From NCBI RefSeq assembly GCF_005144415.1, contig NZ_SWJE01000008.1, positions 186,001 to 250,000 on the forward strand: a stretch of DNA of 64,000 nt, given 5' to 3'. Below are positions 42,422 through 51,339 of the stretch, in pieces. The stretch comes from Trinickia terrae (GTDB lineage Bacteria > Pseudomonadota > Gammaproteobacteria > Burkholderiales > Burkholderiaceae). The position numbers were made by a program, and so were the translations under genes. Under the pieces are notes generated by a model. It searched no databases. It was not told the DNA's origin and saw only the letters and a program-made list of their open reading frames with translations. Position 1 is the stretch's first letter, and each line of letters opens with the position of its first letter.

Positions 42422-43969
42422 TCAAAACGCGGCCGAGGAAGGAAGACCGCTTTTTGTGGCAACTACCTGATTTCGTCCGTTCTTCTTTGCCTCGTATAGG
42501 GCTGTGTCGGCCGCTACGAGCAGCGATGTCGCTTCCTCTGCATCGTGAACAGGTGTCCGAACGTCTACTCCTGCGCTTAATGTGACAAACCCGGTCGGAC
42601 TGCCGGTGTGCCTGATTTCCAGATCACGAACAGCTTGACGGATTTTGCCCGCGAGAGCGACCGCATCGTCCATTGCCATGCCTGGAAGCAAGACTGCGAT
42701 TTCCTCTCCGCCGTAGCGCGCCGCGAGGTCGCCTGGCCGCCTGGCAGCATGCTCTTGAACGATGCGGCTAATCGCTCGCAAACACTCATCACCCGCAGCG
42801 TGGCCGTAGATATCGTTGTATTGCTTGAAGTAGTCGACGTCCATCATGATCAGCGCAAGCGAGCTTGCTTGTCTCGAAGCGCGGCTGTATTCGTTTTGCA
42901 GTGCGACATCGAATTGACGGCGGTTCGCCAATCCCGTCAGACCGTCCTGTGTTGCGAGTTGACCAAGGGCGAGATTGAGCTGTTCGAGAGAGTTGCGAGT
43001 TTTGATCAGTTCAGCCTCGGTTCTCGCCTTCAGTTCGATTTGCTTGACCAGGTTCCAGCCGAATAGTCCGACGACAGCGACAAGACAAATCACGCCTGTG
43101 GAGTGCCAAATGGTATCGCGCCACCAGTCTTGAAGAATCTCGTCCTTGGATAAAGCTGCTGCGACAAAAACCGGGAAGTTCGGAAGGTTGCGATAGCTGT
43201 TGAGTCGTGTGACCCCATCCTGGGCCGATTTGATAAAGGCTGTTCCGACCGGTCCGTGCGAGGTGTAGTGATAAAAAAGGGCCGTCCCTAGCATGCTTTT
43301 GCCGACCGTTTCCACGGCAAACGGCCGGCGAACCAGCATGACGCCGCTATTCAGGACCAGGGCAACCGCTCCGCTCTTTCCGATGTCGAGCGTGTTATAG
43401 AACCGCGAGAAAAAATCAATATCTATGGTTGCCAGCATGACGCCGCCAAAGCTTCCGTCCGGCTTGTCGATGCGCCTGGAAACAGGGATAACGCGCTTTC
43501 CGCTGGACCTGCTGACTACGGGTATTCCGATGTGAGGACCCAGGCCAGGATTGTTCTGATGAAAGATGAAATACTCACGATCCGCGTTGTTGAACTTATT
43601 CAACGGTGTTGACGTTGAACTGGCGATCCATTTTCCATGCTCGTCATAGACAAACAATCCATCCAGTTGTGCGAGCTCCTGGCGCCTCAGAATCATGACG
43701 CTGCGCAAGCGTGCCAATGCTTTCTCGCCCGTGCCGTCGACTCGCACGCGTTCCGCGATATCCACCAACGCGGTATCGGCCTCCTTGAAAGTGTCATCGG
43801 CCTGCTGAGTCATTGCCCGTGCCAGATTGGAACTGGCAACGTCCATTTCGCCTAACTCAAATGATCTTGCCTCCCAACTTCGCCAGCCATCCAGGACCAC
43901 GAGAGAGAGGCACACGATCACCACAAAAGTGACAGCGCGCAAGATAATTGACGGCCGATTCAAACTCAA
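42422..43969 (-). CDS. Cache-GGDEF membrane diguanylate cyclase
   Basis: A 515-residue protein. A membrane segment (about 9-28), a periplasmic Cache (PDC-type) sensor domain (about 45-285), a second membrane segment (GVICLVAVVGLFGWNLV) and a GGDEF domain follow in order. The active site reads RYGGEEIAVL (GGEEF-type, usually active). An RxxD inhibitory site (RPGD) lies five residues before it. It should make cyclic di-GMP in response to an extracellular small molecule. Confidence 0.92.
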   Translation of the reverse strand: MSLNRPSIILRAVTFVVIVCLSLVVLDGWRSWEARSFELGEMDVASSNLARAMTQQADDTFKEADTALVDIAERVRVDGTGEKALARLRSVMILRRQELAQLDGLFVYDEHGKWIASSTSTPLNKFNNADREYFIFHQNNPGLGPHIGIPVVSRSSGKRVIPVSRRIDKPDGSFGGVMLATIDIDFFSRFYNTLDIGKSGAVALVLNSGVMLVRRPFAVETVGKSMLGTALFYHYTSHGPVGTAFIKSAQDGVTRLNSYRNLPNFPVFVAAALSKDEILQDWWRDTIWHSTGVICLVAVVGLFGWNLVKQIELKARTEAELIKTRNSLEQLNLALGQLATQDGLTGLANRRQFDVALQNEYSRASRQASSLALIMMDVDYFKQYNDIYGHAAGDECLRAISRIVQEHAARRPGDLAARYGGEEIAVLLPGMAMDDAVALAGKIRQAVRDLEIRHTGSPTGFVTLSAGVDVRTPVHDAEEATSLLVAADTALYEAKKNGRNQVVATKSGLPSSAAF

Positions 43970-44135
43970 ACTGCTCTCCTCGCCGGGCGCTTAATGAGCA
44001 AGGCGGTTATCCTTTTGAAAGGAGGTTCGGTTGGACTTCTCCTAAACGCTAACTATATCGGCTTTCCCGTGCAAATCTTGATATCAATCGATACCAGAGC
44101 ATCCGAGTGTCCGAATTCGCGGGCGCTTTGCATGG

Positions 44136-44169
44136 GATCAGAGTAAGCGCTGAAGCGCCAACTCTGATC
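44136..44169. repeat. Isolated copy of the 34-bp palindrome seen at 46.8-47.2 kb
   Basis: GATCAGAGTAAGCGCT and AAGCGCCAACTCTGATC arms form a near-perfect hairpin. The flanks match type B units of the array at 46841-47194 while the core is close to type A. It is preceded by the same CATGG leader as the array units. Confidence 0.75.
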
Positions 44170-44182
44170 GGCAGGAATTGCC

Positions 44183-44420
44183 ATGAAGCGTTTCTTTTGT
44201 CGCTGGCCTGCTGGTTGCCGCCAGTGCGGCGTGCTTGGTGCGGGAGGCATCCACGGCGTCCGCCGGGCCCGAAATCGGCAGCTCGCTCAACGATCCTTTC
44301 TTTATGCTGTCGCAGGATTTCACGGATTGCCCGGTGCCGAACAGGTGTTCATCCGCGTGACGGCTGCTCCACATGGGTCGCTGCCTTACAGACCGTTTCC
44401 GGCGAATCCAGCGAAATAAC
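44183..44420 (+). pseudogene. Decayed fragment of a small exported protein gene
   Basis: ATG at 44183 begins a leader-like stretch (MKRF, then hydrophobic residues if the frame is shifted). A different frame further on reads AGPEIGSSLNDPFFMLSQDF then TDCPVPNRCSSA before a stop, which looks like genuine mature protein sequence. A single-base shift would join the signal and mature parts. Early stops follow. This is best read as a broken gene for a Burkholderia-type exported protein of unknown function. Confidence 0.4.
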
Positions 44421-44493
44421 GAGCGGAGGCGTCATGTCCGCGTGGCATACTCCGCCGGATACATAATAAGTAAGAACGCCAAGGGGTGATTCG

Positions 44494-44769
44494 ATGAAGC
44501 TCAAGCCATTTCTTACTGTCCGCTTCGGTGTCGCGTTGCGCGTCGCGACGGCCGCCGCGTTTGCGGCGGCGCTGGGCGGCTGCGGCGGCAGTGCGCCGCT
44601 CTTTACCGGCGACGGCCGGGCGACGACGCAAGTCCAATGTCCGGCCGCCGGTCCCTGGGAGACCTGCTTGCAGAATGCGCGCGGTATATGTCAGGGTGAT
44701 TTCGACGTGATCAAGCAATCGAGCGATAATGGCATGCGCAATTTGCTGTTTGCGTGCCGGGCGAAATAA
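44494..44769 (+). CDS. Small lipoprotein
   Basis: A 91-residue protein with a lipoprotein signal (LRVATAAAFAAALGGC). A mature part with four further cysteines (VQCPAAG, WETCLQNARGICQGD, LLFACRAK) could form two disulfides. An AAGGGG site precedes the ATG. It belongs to no family recognised here. Position and size fit a periplasmic or outer-membrane-anchored protein. Confidence 0.65.
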   Translation: MKLKPFLTVRFGVALRVATAAAFAAALGGCGGSAPLFTGDGRATTQVQCPAAGPWETCLQNARGICQGDFDVIKQSSDNGMRNLLFACRAK

Positions 44770-44882
44770 CGGGCTTTTTGCACGACGTGCGGGACGGGGC
44801 GGGAAACTGCCGGTGTTTAATCTTCCTGCTCACGTTTAACGGATGCACGAAACTTTCATCTTGTTTCGCCAATAATCAGCCA

Positions 44883-44942
44883 GGGCCTGTTTACCGCTGA
44901 TAACAGGCCCCACGCTCTGCTTGGCCGGCGTCGCCGGCCAAG
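44883..44942. terminator. Two consecutive hairpins
   Basis: The first is GGGCCTGTT, 10 bases, AACAGGCCC (44883-44910), a relative of the hairpin at 8032-8060. The second is CTTGGCCGGC, GTC, GCCGGCCAAG (44920-44942). No T-run follows. They lie between the small lipoprotein and the 70-residue hypothetical gene and may act as RNA-stability or termination elements. Confidence 0.5.
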
Positions 44943-44981
44943 CGCGTCTGTCGAACAACATGTGCAATCCGGGGGCGGCAA

Positions 44982-45194
44982 ATGAGTCATTGCCAGGTTG
45001 AACAAGATCTCGAGCATTTGGAGCGGATCATCGCGCGCATTACTGCCGGGGATCGAATTCCGCTTTCGTATTGGCGCAAACGCATCCAATCCGTTTTGGC
45101 GGCGGCGCGCCTGCCGCCGCATATAGAGCGCGCAAAGAAATTAATTAGCGCTTTGGATGCGCTCGAGTCGAACATCAAATTGGGAGTTCAATAG
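44982..45194 (+). CDS. Hypothetical protein, 70 residues
   Basis: A small soluble helical protein (MSHCQVEQDLEHLERIIARI...). It has a GGGGGCGG stretch upstream that is only a moderate ribosome site. The regular spacing of Leu/Ile suggests an amphipathic helix pair. It lies between hairpin elements and the H-NS-like gene. No family is recognised, and it may be a small Burkholderia-specific protein. Confidence 0.45.
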   Translation: MSHCQVEQDLEHLERIIARITAGDRIPLSYWRKRIQSVLAAARLPPHIERAKKLISALDALESNIKLGVQ

Positions 45195-45361
45195 ATAGTA
45201 TTCAGTTGCGCTAATTGCGTAGATTTCCTGCATGCGGATGATAGGCTTCGGCCGCATCGACCGCACAAGGCCCTCAAGTCAGATGGGGAGTCCTATGCGG
45301 CACTTTTTGTCCGTGGCATGGTCACACTGCCGTCATTCACAACAATAGGAGGCAATGCTCC

Positions 45362-45649
45362 ATGGCGACGTACAAACAGCTCACTGCGCAACTCGAAAAG
45401 CTTCAGGTTCAGGTCACTGCGGCGCGCGAGAAGGAGATTGAAGCCGCGATTGCACAGATCAAAGAAAAGATTGCGGAATATGGCATCACCGCTGAAGAAC
45501 TTGGCTTTTCCAGCAAACGTTCGACTGCGCGCAAATCGGCATTGGCGCCCAAGTACCGCAATCCGAAGACGGGCCAGACCTGGAGCGGGCGCGGGCGCGT
45601 GCCGGCCTGGATCGGCAAGAATCGCGAACGTTTCCTGATCGAAGATTGA
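45362..45649 (+). CDS. H-NS-family DNA-binding protein
   Basis: A 95-residue protein. The N-terminal half is coiled-coil-like (oligomerisation), and the C-terminal half contains KYRNPKTGQTWSGRGRVPAWI, the H-NS minor-groove hook region (TWxGxGRxPxW). These proteins silence A/T-rich, horizontally acquired DNA, which makes the nearby island an obvious target. An AGGAGG site lies nine bases before the ATG. A hairpin terminator follows. Confidence 0.9.
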   Translation: MATYKQLTAQLEKLQVQVTAAREKEIEAAIAQIKEKIAEYGITAEELGFSSKRSTARKSALAPKYRNPKTGQTWSGRGRVPAWIGKNRERFLIED

Positions 45650-45700
45650 TGATCATTCTTGCTCGAGTGGCGACTGCGATGAGCATGCCGCTCGGATATG

Positions 45701-45734
45701 AGAAGCGCGGCTGAGCGCCGCGCTTCTTCTTTCA
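45701..45734 (+). terminator. Terminator-like hairpin after the H-NS-type gene
   Basis: AGAAGCGCGGC, 5-base loop, GCCGCGCTTCT, followed by a T-rich stretch (TCTTTC). It lies 51 bases after the stop codon. Confidence 0.65.
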
Positions 45735-46252
45735 GCTCCCGAATCCGCTCACCTTTGGCAAGACGGCGTTCCCGAATCAGGATGTCCGTGTTGTCTGTTT
45801 CTCTGCTTCGCCAAGGACGCCGTAGGTCGCGCACTCCTTTGCGATGACTGCGGCAGCGATCAGTCAGAGGGATCGTGGCGGCGCCGCATTTACCCCCTGC
45901 TGATTATCTCAAGTCATTGATTTGCAATGGTTTTCTTATGCCGCGCAAGCGCCCTCCGGCGCGTCGGGCTGCGACTCGGTTGGCAGGTTCGGAGCGGAAT
46001 CCTCACCGAAAAGCGGTTCGCTATCGGTGCGCCTCAGTGGCGCTAAACCGATCACCTATTGCTTTTTATCCGCGCCGTTTCCGCAGCTCCCGAATTTCCT
46101 CACCTTTGCGTTGCCGCGTTCGTGAAAAATCCGTAGAAACCCGAACTTGAGCCGCCCTCATACCCCGGATCAAAAAACATCGATTCATGCCTCATTTGGC
46201 CCGATAGCACAATCGTTCCACCCCCTCTTTAACCTCCAAAGGGTTCAAGCAA
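45735..46252. other. Intergenic region, no gene recognised
   Basis: About 520 bases between the H-NS-type gene and the formaldehyde-activating-enzyme homologue. Short frames (for example near 45875-46150) are Arg/Ser/Pro-rich without ribosome sites and are taken as non-coding. It should contain the promoter of the 46253 gene. Confidence 0.45.
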
Positions 46253-46777
46253 ATGAGCGCAGCTACGGACAAGCAACTCTATATTGGCGAAGGCTTCGAA
46301 GGCCCGGGCGTCAATCTCGCCCACATCAACGTGCTGGTCGGCCCGCGCAACGGCCCCGCGGGCCAGGCATTCGCGACGGCGCTCGCCACGCCGTCCGCGG
46401 GCCATGCGCCGTTCGTCGTCATCGCGCGCCCCGGCGTGCCGACCAAGCCGCTCACGCTCTATGTGAACAAGGCGCAGATCGAAGGCGATTTCCACGGCAA
46501 CGCGACCTGGGGCGCCTCGCAGGCTGGCATCGCCAAGGCCGTCGCCGAATCGCTCGAAAACGGCACGCTGCCGCCGGAAGCGGAGAACGACTGGGTCGTC
46601 GTGTCCGCGAACTGGGTCAACCCGAAGACCGACGATCTCGACGCTGTCTTCGAAAACAACTACCGCGCGTGCAAGAACGCGATCCTCGCGGCGATGAAGG
46701 GCCTGCCGCATCGCGACGAAGTGTTCGCCGCCGCGCGCGAGGTCTCGAACCCGTTCTATACGCCCAAACAACACTAA
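46253..46777 (+). CDS. Formaldehyde-activating-enzyme (Fae) family protein
   Basis: A 174-residue protein of the Fae family. It has the core histidine at H24 (NLAHINVLVGPR), GPAGQAFATAL, and KAVAESLENGTLP plus ENNYRACKNAILAAMKG near the end. In methylotrophs Fae condenses formaldehyde with tetrahydromethanopterin. No other C1 or methanopterin gene is near, so this may be an Fae homologue with another role, such as formaldehyde binding or detoxification. The neighbouring aldo/keto reductase and aldehyde dehydrogenase fit aldehyde metabolism. A good AGCAAATG start follows an AAAGGG site. Confidence 0.85.
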   Translation: MSAATDKQLYIGEGFEGPGVNLAHINVLVGPRNGPAGQAFATALATPSAGHAPFVVIARPGVPTKPLTLYVNKAQIEGDFHGNATWGASQAGIAKAVAESLENGTLPPEAENDWVVVSANWVNPKTDDLDAVFENNYRACKNAILAAMKGLPHRDEVFAAAREVSNPFYTPKQH

Positions 46778-46840
46778 TACATGCGCGGCGGCTTGCGCGC
46801 CATGAGAAGCGCCGCCGCTCAGTCAGCTTTGCATGAGAGC

Positions 46841-47194
46841 AGAGTAAGCGCTAAAGCGCTAACTCCAAGCAACCACAGCATGGGACCAGACTAGGCGCTG
46901 AAGCGCCAAGTCTGATCGACCGCTACGGGCTTGGAGTAAGCGCTGAAGCGCTAACTCCACGCGACCACAGCATGGGATCAGACTAGGCGCTAAAGCGCCA
47001 AGTCTGATCGACCGCTGCGGGCTTGGAGTAAGCGCTGAAGCGCTAACTCCAAGCAACCACAGCATGGGATCAGACTAGGCGCTAAAGCGCCAAGTCTGAT
47101 CGACCGCTGCGGGCTTGGAGTAAGCGCTAAAGCGCTAACTCCAAGCAACCACAGCATGGGATCAGACTAGGCGCTAAAGCGCCAAGTCTGATCG
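46841..47194. repeat. Tandem array, 92-bp period, of two alternating palindromes
   Basis: Four copies of type A (GGAGTAAGCGCT/AAGCGCTAACTCC, starting 46841, 46933, 47025, 47117) alternate with four of type B (GATCAGACTAGGCGCT/AGCGCCAAGTCTGATC, starting 46884, 46976, 47068, 47160). The joining sequence CAAGCAACCACAGCATGG is nearly constant. The array ends 15 bases before the aldo/keto reductase start. An isolated copy is at 44136. It is REP-like rather than CRISPR-like, because the units are palindromic and there are no unique spacers. Confidence 0.85.
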
Positions 47195-47209
47195 ACACAG
47201 GAGACAGAC

Positions 47210-48247
47210 ATGGAATACGTTCGCCTCGGTCAATCCGGCCTCAAGGTTTCGCGCCTGTGCCTCGGCACGATGAACATGGGTACGCCGGACTGGAAGCCTT
47301 GGATCTTCGACGAAGCGCAAAGCGAGCCGATCGTGCGTCACGCGCTCGACGCAGGCGTGAACTTCATCGACCTCGCCGATTTCTATTCGACGGGCGTGGG
47401 CGAGGAAGTGGTCGGCCGCATCCTGAAGCGTCTGACGCGGCGCGAAGAGATCGTCGTGGCGACCAAGGTCGGCTACGACATGGGCGCGTACCAGAACGCC
47501 GGCGGACATTCGCGCAAGCACGTGATGGACGGCATCGACGGTTCGTTGAAGCGCCTCGGCATGGAGTACGTCGACATCTACATGCTGCATTTCTTCGACG
47601 TGAATACGCCCGTCGAAGAAACGATGGGCGCGTTGAACGACATCGTGCGTGCGGGCAAGGCGCGCTATATCGGCGTGTCGACGATGTACACGTGGCAGCT
47701 TGCGAAGATCATGCAGGCCTGCGACCGCAACGGCTGGGCCAAGCCGATCAACATGCAGCTGCAATTGAACGTGGCGTATCGCGAGGAAGAGCGCGAGATG
47801 ATCCCTTACTGCCTCGATCAAGGGATCGGTGTCTCGGTGTTCAGCCCGCTCGCGCGCGGCCTTTTGACCTCCGATCCGAACTCGACGCGCAATCAGACCG
47901 ACTTCTTCACCGCGCAGATGTACGGCGATGCGGCGTCGCGCGAGATTGCGGCTTCGGTCGCGCGCGTGGCGAAGCGGCGCGGCGTGAGTCCGGCGCAAAT
48001 CGCGCAGGCGTGGGTGCTGAATCATCACGGCGTGTCGAGCATGCTGGTCGGCGCCGATTCGGCCGCGCAGTTCGACAGCGCGCTCGCGGCTCTCGAAACG
48101 AAGCTCGATGCAGACGAACTGCATGAGCTGGAACGCAATTACACGCCGTGCGACCTGATCAACGATTACACGGCAGGCAAGCGCATTGCCCGCGAAGCGC
48201 GTCCCGCGCAGGGCGTGTTTGCCGACAACCTGGATAAAGCGGCATGA
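47210..48247 (+). CDS. Aldo/keto reductase
   Basis: A 345-residue (beta/alpha)8 enzyme. The catalytic set is visible: Asp in NFIDLAD, Tyr in ADFYSTGVG, Lys in VVATKVGYD and His in YMLHFFD. It reduces aldehydes or keto-sugars with NADPH. An AGGAGACAGAC site precedes the ATG, directly after the palindrome array. It overlaps the aldehyde dehydrogenase by 4 bases, so they are co-expressed. The substrate is unknown; a sugar or lactaldehyde-type compound is plausible. Confidence 0.91.
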   Translation: MEYVRLGQSGLKVSRLCLGTMNMGTPDWKPWIFDEAQSEPIVRHALDAGVNFIDLADFYSTGVGEEVVGRILKRLTRREEIVVATKVGYDMGAYQNAGGHSRKHVMDGIDGSLKRLGMEYVDIYMLHFFDVNTPVEETMGALNDIVRAGKARYIGVSTMYTWQLAKIMQACDRNGWAKPINMQLQLNVAYREEEREMIPYCLDQGIGVSVFSPLARGLLTSDPNSTRNQTDFFTAQMYGDAASREIAASVARVAKRRGVSPAQIAQAWVLNHHGVSSMLVGADSAAQFDSALAALETKLDADELHELERNYTPCDLINDYTAGKRIAREARPAQGVFADNLDKAA

Positions 48248-49695
48248 GCGATTTTCTCCGTACCGGACACTACATCGACGGCGAATGGCATCCGGCCAAG
48301 AGCCAGGGCAGCGATACCTACGCGGTGCACAACCCGGCCACGGGCGAGGTCATCACCTACGTGGCGAAGGGCGGCGCAGCCGAGACCGCCCAAGCGATCG
48401 CCGCAGCGGAGCGCGCATTTCCCGCATGGCGCAAGCTGACCGCGAAGGAACGCGGCGCGCGTGTGAGGCGCTGGGGCGAGCTGATGCTCGAGCATCGCGA
48501 GGCGCTTGCCGAGCTGATGGTGCGCGAGCAGGGCAAGCCGCTTGCCGAGGCGCGCGGCGAAGTGGGCTACGCGGCGAGCTTTCTCGAGTGGTTCGCCGAA
48601 GAAGCGAAGCGCATGTATGGCGACGTGATTCCGAGCCCGAAGCCCGATTCGAAGATCGTCGTCACGCGCGAGCCGATCGGTGTCGTCGCTGCGATCACGC
48701 CGTGGAATTTCCCGCTCGCGATGATCACGCGCAAGGCCGGTCCCGCGCTGGCGGCCGGCTGCACGATGGTGCTCAAGCCTTCCGAGGAAACGCCGTTGTC
48801 CGCGTTTGCGCTGGCCGTGCTGGCCGAGCACGCGGGTATTCCGGCGGGGGTGTTCAACATCGTCTCCGGCGATGCGGTTGCGATCGGCGGCGTGCTGACG
48901 GGCTCGCCCGTCGTGCGCAAGCTGTCGTTCACGGGTTCGACGCGCGTCGGCAAGCTGCTTGCGCAGCAGTCGGCGGAAACGCTCAAGAAGCTGTCGCTCG
49001 AACTGGGCGGCAACGCGCCGTTCATCGTGTTCGACGATGCCGATATCGACGCCGCCGTGCAGGGCGCGATGGCGTCGAAGTTCCGCAACACCGGACAGAC
49101 CTGCGTGTGCGTGAACCGCTTCTATGTACAGGACGGCATCCACGATGCCTTCATGCAGGCGCTCACGGCAGCCGTGAAGAAGATGCGCGTCGGAAACGGG
49201 CTCGAAGGCGAGGCCGAGCAGGGGCCGCTCATCAACGAAGCGGCGCTGGCGAAGGTCGAGCGTCATGTCGCGGATGCCGTGCAGAAGGGTGCGCAAGTGC
49301 TGACGGGCGGCAAGCGCCACGCGCTCGGCGGCACGTTCTATGAGCCGACGGTGCTCGCCAACGCCTCGACGTCGATGCTGCTCGCGGAAGAAGAAACGTT
49401 CGGCCCGGTCGCCGCGGCGTTCCGCTTCAAGACCGAAGAGGAAGCGATCAAGGCGGCCAACGACACGCCGTTCGGCTTGTCCGCGTATTTCTACACGCGC
49501 GACCTGGGCCGTGCATGGCGCGTCGGCGAGGCGCTGGAAAGCGGGATGGTCGGCATCAACGAAGGCATCATCTCGACCGAAGTGGCGCCGTTCGGCGGCG
49601 TCAAGGAATCGGGACTCGGCCGCGAGGGCTCGAAGTACGGCCTCGATGAATACGTCGAGCTGAAGTACATGATGATGGGCGGTCTCGGCCGCTGA
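48244..49695 (+). CDS. NAD(P)-dependent aldehyde dehydrogenase, GabD-like
   Basis: A 483-residue enzyme with the catalytic Cys in NTGQTCVCVNR, the general base Glu in LSLELGGNAPF and the NAD-binding SFTGSTRVGK. It is closest to succinate-semialdehyde dehydrogenases. It oxidises an aldehyde to an acid. It is translationally coupled to the aldo/keto reductase (ATGA) and is followed by an MFS transporter, forming a small catabolic unit. The precise aldehyde cannot be assigned. Confidence 0.92.
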   Translation: MSDFLRTGHYIDGEWHPAKSQGSDTYAVHNPATGEVITYVAKGGAAETAQAIAAAERAFPAWRKLTAKERGARVRRWGELMLEHREALAELMVREQGKPLAEARGEVGYAASFLEWFAEEAKRMYGDVIPSPKPDSKIVVTREPIGVVAAITPWNFPLAMITRKAGPALAAGCTMVLKPSEETPLSAFALAVLAEHAGIPAGVFNIVSGDAVAIGGVLTGSPVVRKLSFTGSTRVGKLLAQQSAETLKKLSLELGGNAPFIVFDDADIDAAVQGAMASKFRNTGQTCVCVNRFYVQDGIHDAFMQALTAAVKKMRVGNGLEGEAEQGPLINEAALAKVERHVADAVQKGAQVLTGGKRHALGGTFYEPTVLANASTSMLLAEEETFGPVAAAFRFKTEEEAIKAANDTPFGLSAYFYTRDLGRAWRVGEALESGMVGINEGIISTEVAPFGGVKESGLGREGSKYGLDEYVELKYMMMGGLGR

Positions 49696-49838
49696 CGTGC
49701 AAAGCGCGTGGGCTCGCGTCGGACAACGCAATATCGCGCGACGCGGGCCGCCAGTCGTTTTTCGCGCCTGCTTTTGGATCGGTTTCCCCTCGGGCTGCCA
49801 TGCGGTGCATAGGCCCTCAATAACAAGAAGGAGACGAC

Positions 49839-51251
49839 TTGAGTCATCCGCAAAATCAAATGGGAGTGGTTGGTCTTACCCCTGCTGCGCCGCATGCCGG
49901 CGCGAATTCCCTCCGCCATGATTCGAAGAACTGCGTCGCGCTCGACGATGTTCCGCTGAATGCCTTCCACATCAAGATCGCTGGCCTGACATTCGGTGCG
50001 CACTTCACCGAAGGCTTTGCGCTCGGCACCGTCGGTTACGCGCTGGCGTCGATGAGCCGGCAGATGCCGCTCGATTCGTTCTGGATGGGGATGATCGGCA
50101 GCTCGGCGCTGCTGGGCATTTTCTTCGGCAGCCTCGTGTTCGGCTGGCTGTCGGACCGCATGGGCCGGCAAAAGATCTTCCTGACGAGTTTTCTCATCAT
50201 CACCGTGGCGGCGTTTGCGCAGTTCCATGCGACGTCGCCGCTCGTGCTGTGTCTGCTGCGCGTTGCGATCGGCTTCGGCATGGGCGGCGACTTCACGGTC
50301 GGCCACGCGATCCTCGCCGAGTTTTCGCCGCGCAAGCATCGCGGCGCGCTGCTCGGGTCGTTCAGCGTCGTGTGGACGGTCGGTTACGTGGCGGCCAACG
50401 TGCTCGGCATGCTGTATGCCGATGCGTCGCCGGATGCTTGGCGGTGGTTGCTGGCGTCGGCCGGCGTGCCCGCGCTGATTGTGCTGGTGATGCGCCTCGG
50501 AACGCCGGAGTCGCCGCGCTGGCTGCTCGGCAAGGGCCGCGTGCAAGAGGCGCAGGCGATCGTGTACAAGTATTTCGGCCCGAATGTGACGCTCGACGCC
50601 GAGCACATTCAATCGCGAACCACGCGTGCACTGCAGGGCGCGCAGGGCTTCGCGCGGCTCTTCGAGAAGGATCTGATTCGCCGCACCGTGTTCAATTGCG
50701 CGTTCTTCGTGTGTCTCGTGATTCCTTATTTCGCGGTCTATACGTTCTTGCCGGGCATCCTGAAGGTGATCGGGCTCAGCGAAGGGTTCGGGACCGACTT
50801 GCTGCTGAATGCGTTCCTCGTGCTCGGCGCGTTGATCGGCATCTGGCTCACGATCAAGCTGCCGCGGCGCACGTTTCTGATCGGCTCGTTCGCGGTGACT
50901 TGCGCGTCGCTCGTCGCGCTGAGTGCGCTGCCGCAGTCGGCGGCGGTGGCGATGATCGTCGCGTTTGGGATCTTCACGTTGACGATGTCGGCGTTCAGCA
51001 ATCTCGTCGGCGTGTTTCCGCCGGAATGCTTTCCAACCGAGGTGCGCGCATGCGGTGTCGGGCTTGCGATTGCGTGCAGCCGGCTGGGTTCGGCGGCGGG
51101 GACGTTTCTGCTGCCCTTCGGCATCGTCACGTTCGGCTTTCACGCGACGATGATGGCGCTGGCGGTCGTGTTGTTCGTGGGGATGGTTGTTTCGATTGCC
51201 TGGGCTCCGGAGACGCGCAATCTGACGTTGAACGAGGCGAGCGGGCATTGA
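49839..51251 (+). CDS. MFS transporter, aromatic acid/sugar symporter type
   Basis: A 470-residue, twelve-segment protein with GWLSDRMGRQKIFL and RVAIGFGMGGDFTVGHAILAE, motifs of the sugar porter/aromatic acid:H+ symporter families. The TTG start at 49839 was chosen because GAAGGAGACGAC lies immediately upstream; a later ATG at 49860 has no such site. It probably imports the substrate used by the reductase and dehydrogenase upstream. A hairpin terminator follows at 51280. Confidence 0.87.
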   Translation: MSHPQNQMGVVGLTPAAPHAGANSLRHDSKNCVALDDVPLNAFHIKIAGLTFGAHFTEGFALGTVGYALASMSRQMPLDSFWMGMIGSSALLGIFFGSLVFGWLSDRMGRQKIFLTSFLIITVAAFAQFHATSPLVLCLLRVAIGFGMGGDFTVGHAILAEFSPRKHRGALLGSFSVVWTVGYVAANVLGMLYADASPDAWRWLLASAGVPALIVLVMRLGTPESPRWLLGKGRVQEAQAIVYKYFGPNVTLDAEHIQSRTTRALQGAQGFARLFEKDLIRRTVFNCAFFVCLVIPYFAVYTFLPGILKVIGLSEGFGTDLLLNAFLVLGALIGIWLTIKLPRRTFLIGSFAVTCASLVALSALPQSAAVAMIVAFGIFTLTMSAFSNLVGVFPPECFPTEVRACGVGLAIACSRLGSAAGTFLLPFGIVTFGFHATMMALAVVLFVGMVVSIAWAPETRNLTLNEASGH

Positions 51252-51279
51252 TGGCGCTTTGAGCCGACGCGTAGGTTCG

Positions 51280-51311
51280 GCCTCTCGGTGATGGCGCCGA
51301 GAGGCTTGTTT
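51280..51311 (+). terminator. Intrinsic terminator after the MFS gene
   Basis: GCCTCTCGG, 8-base loop, CCGAGAGGC, then TTGTTT. It lies 29 bases after the stop codon and also faces the convergent rmd gene, so it may serve both. Confidence 0.75.
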
Positions 51312-51339
51312 GCATCGATACGAGCGCGAACTTCGTGCG

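Noticed and set aside
46841-47194. CRISPR array
   Set aside because: Units are palindromic with a fixed 92-bp period and constant linkers; there are no unique spacers and no cas genes.
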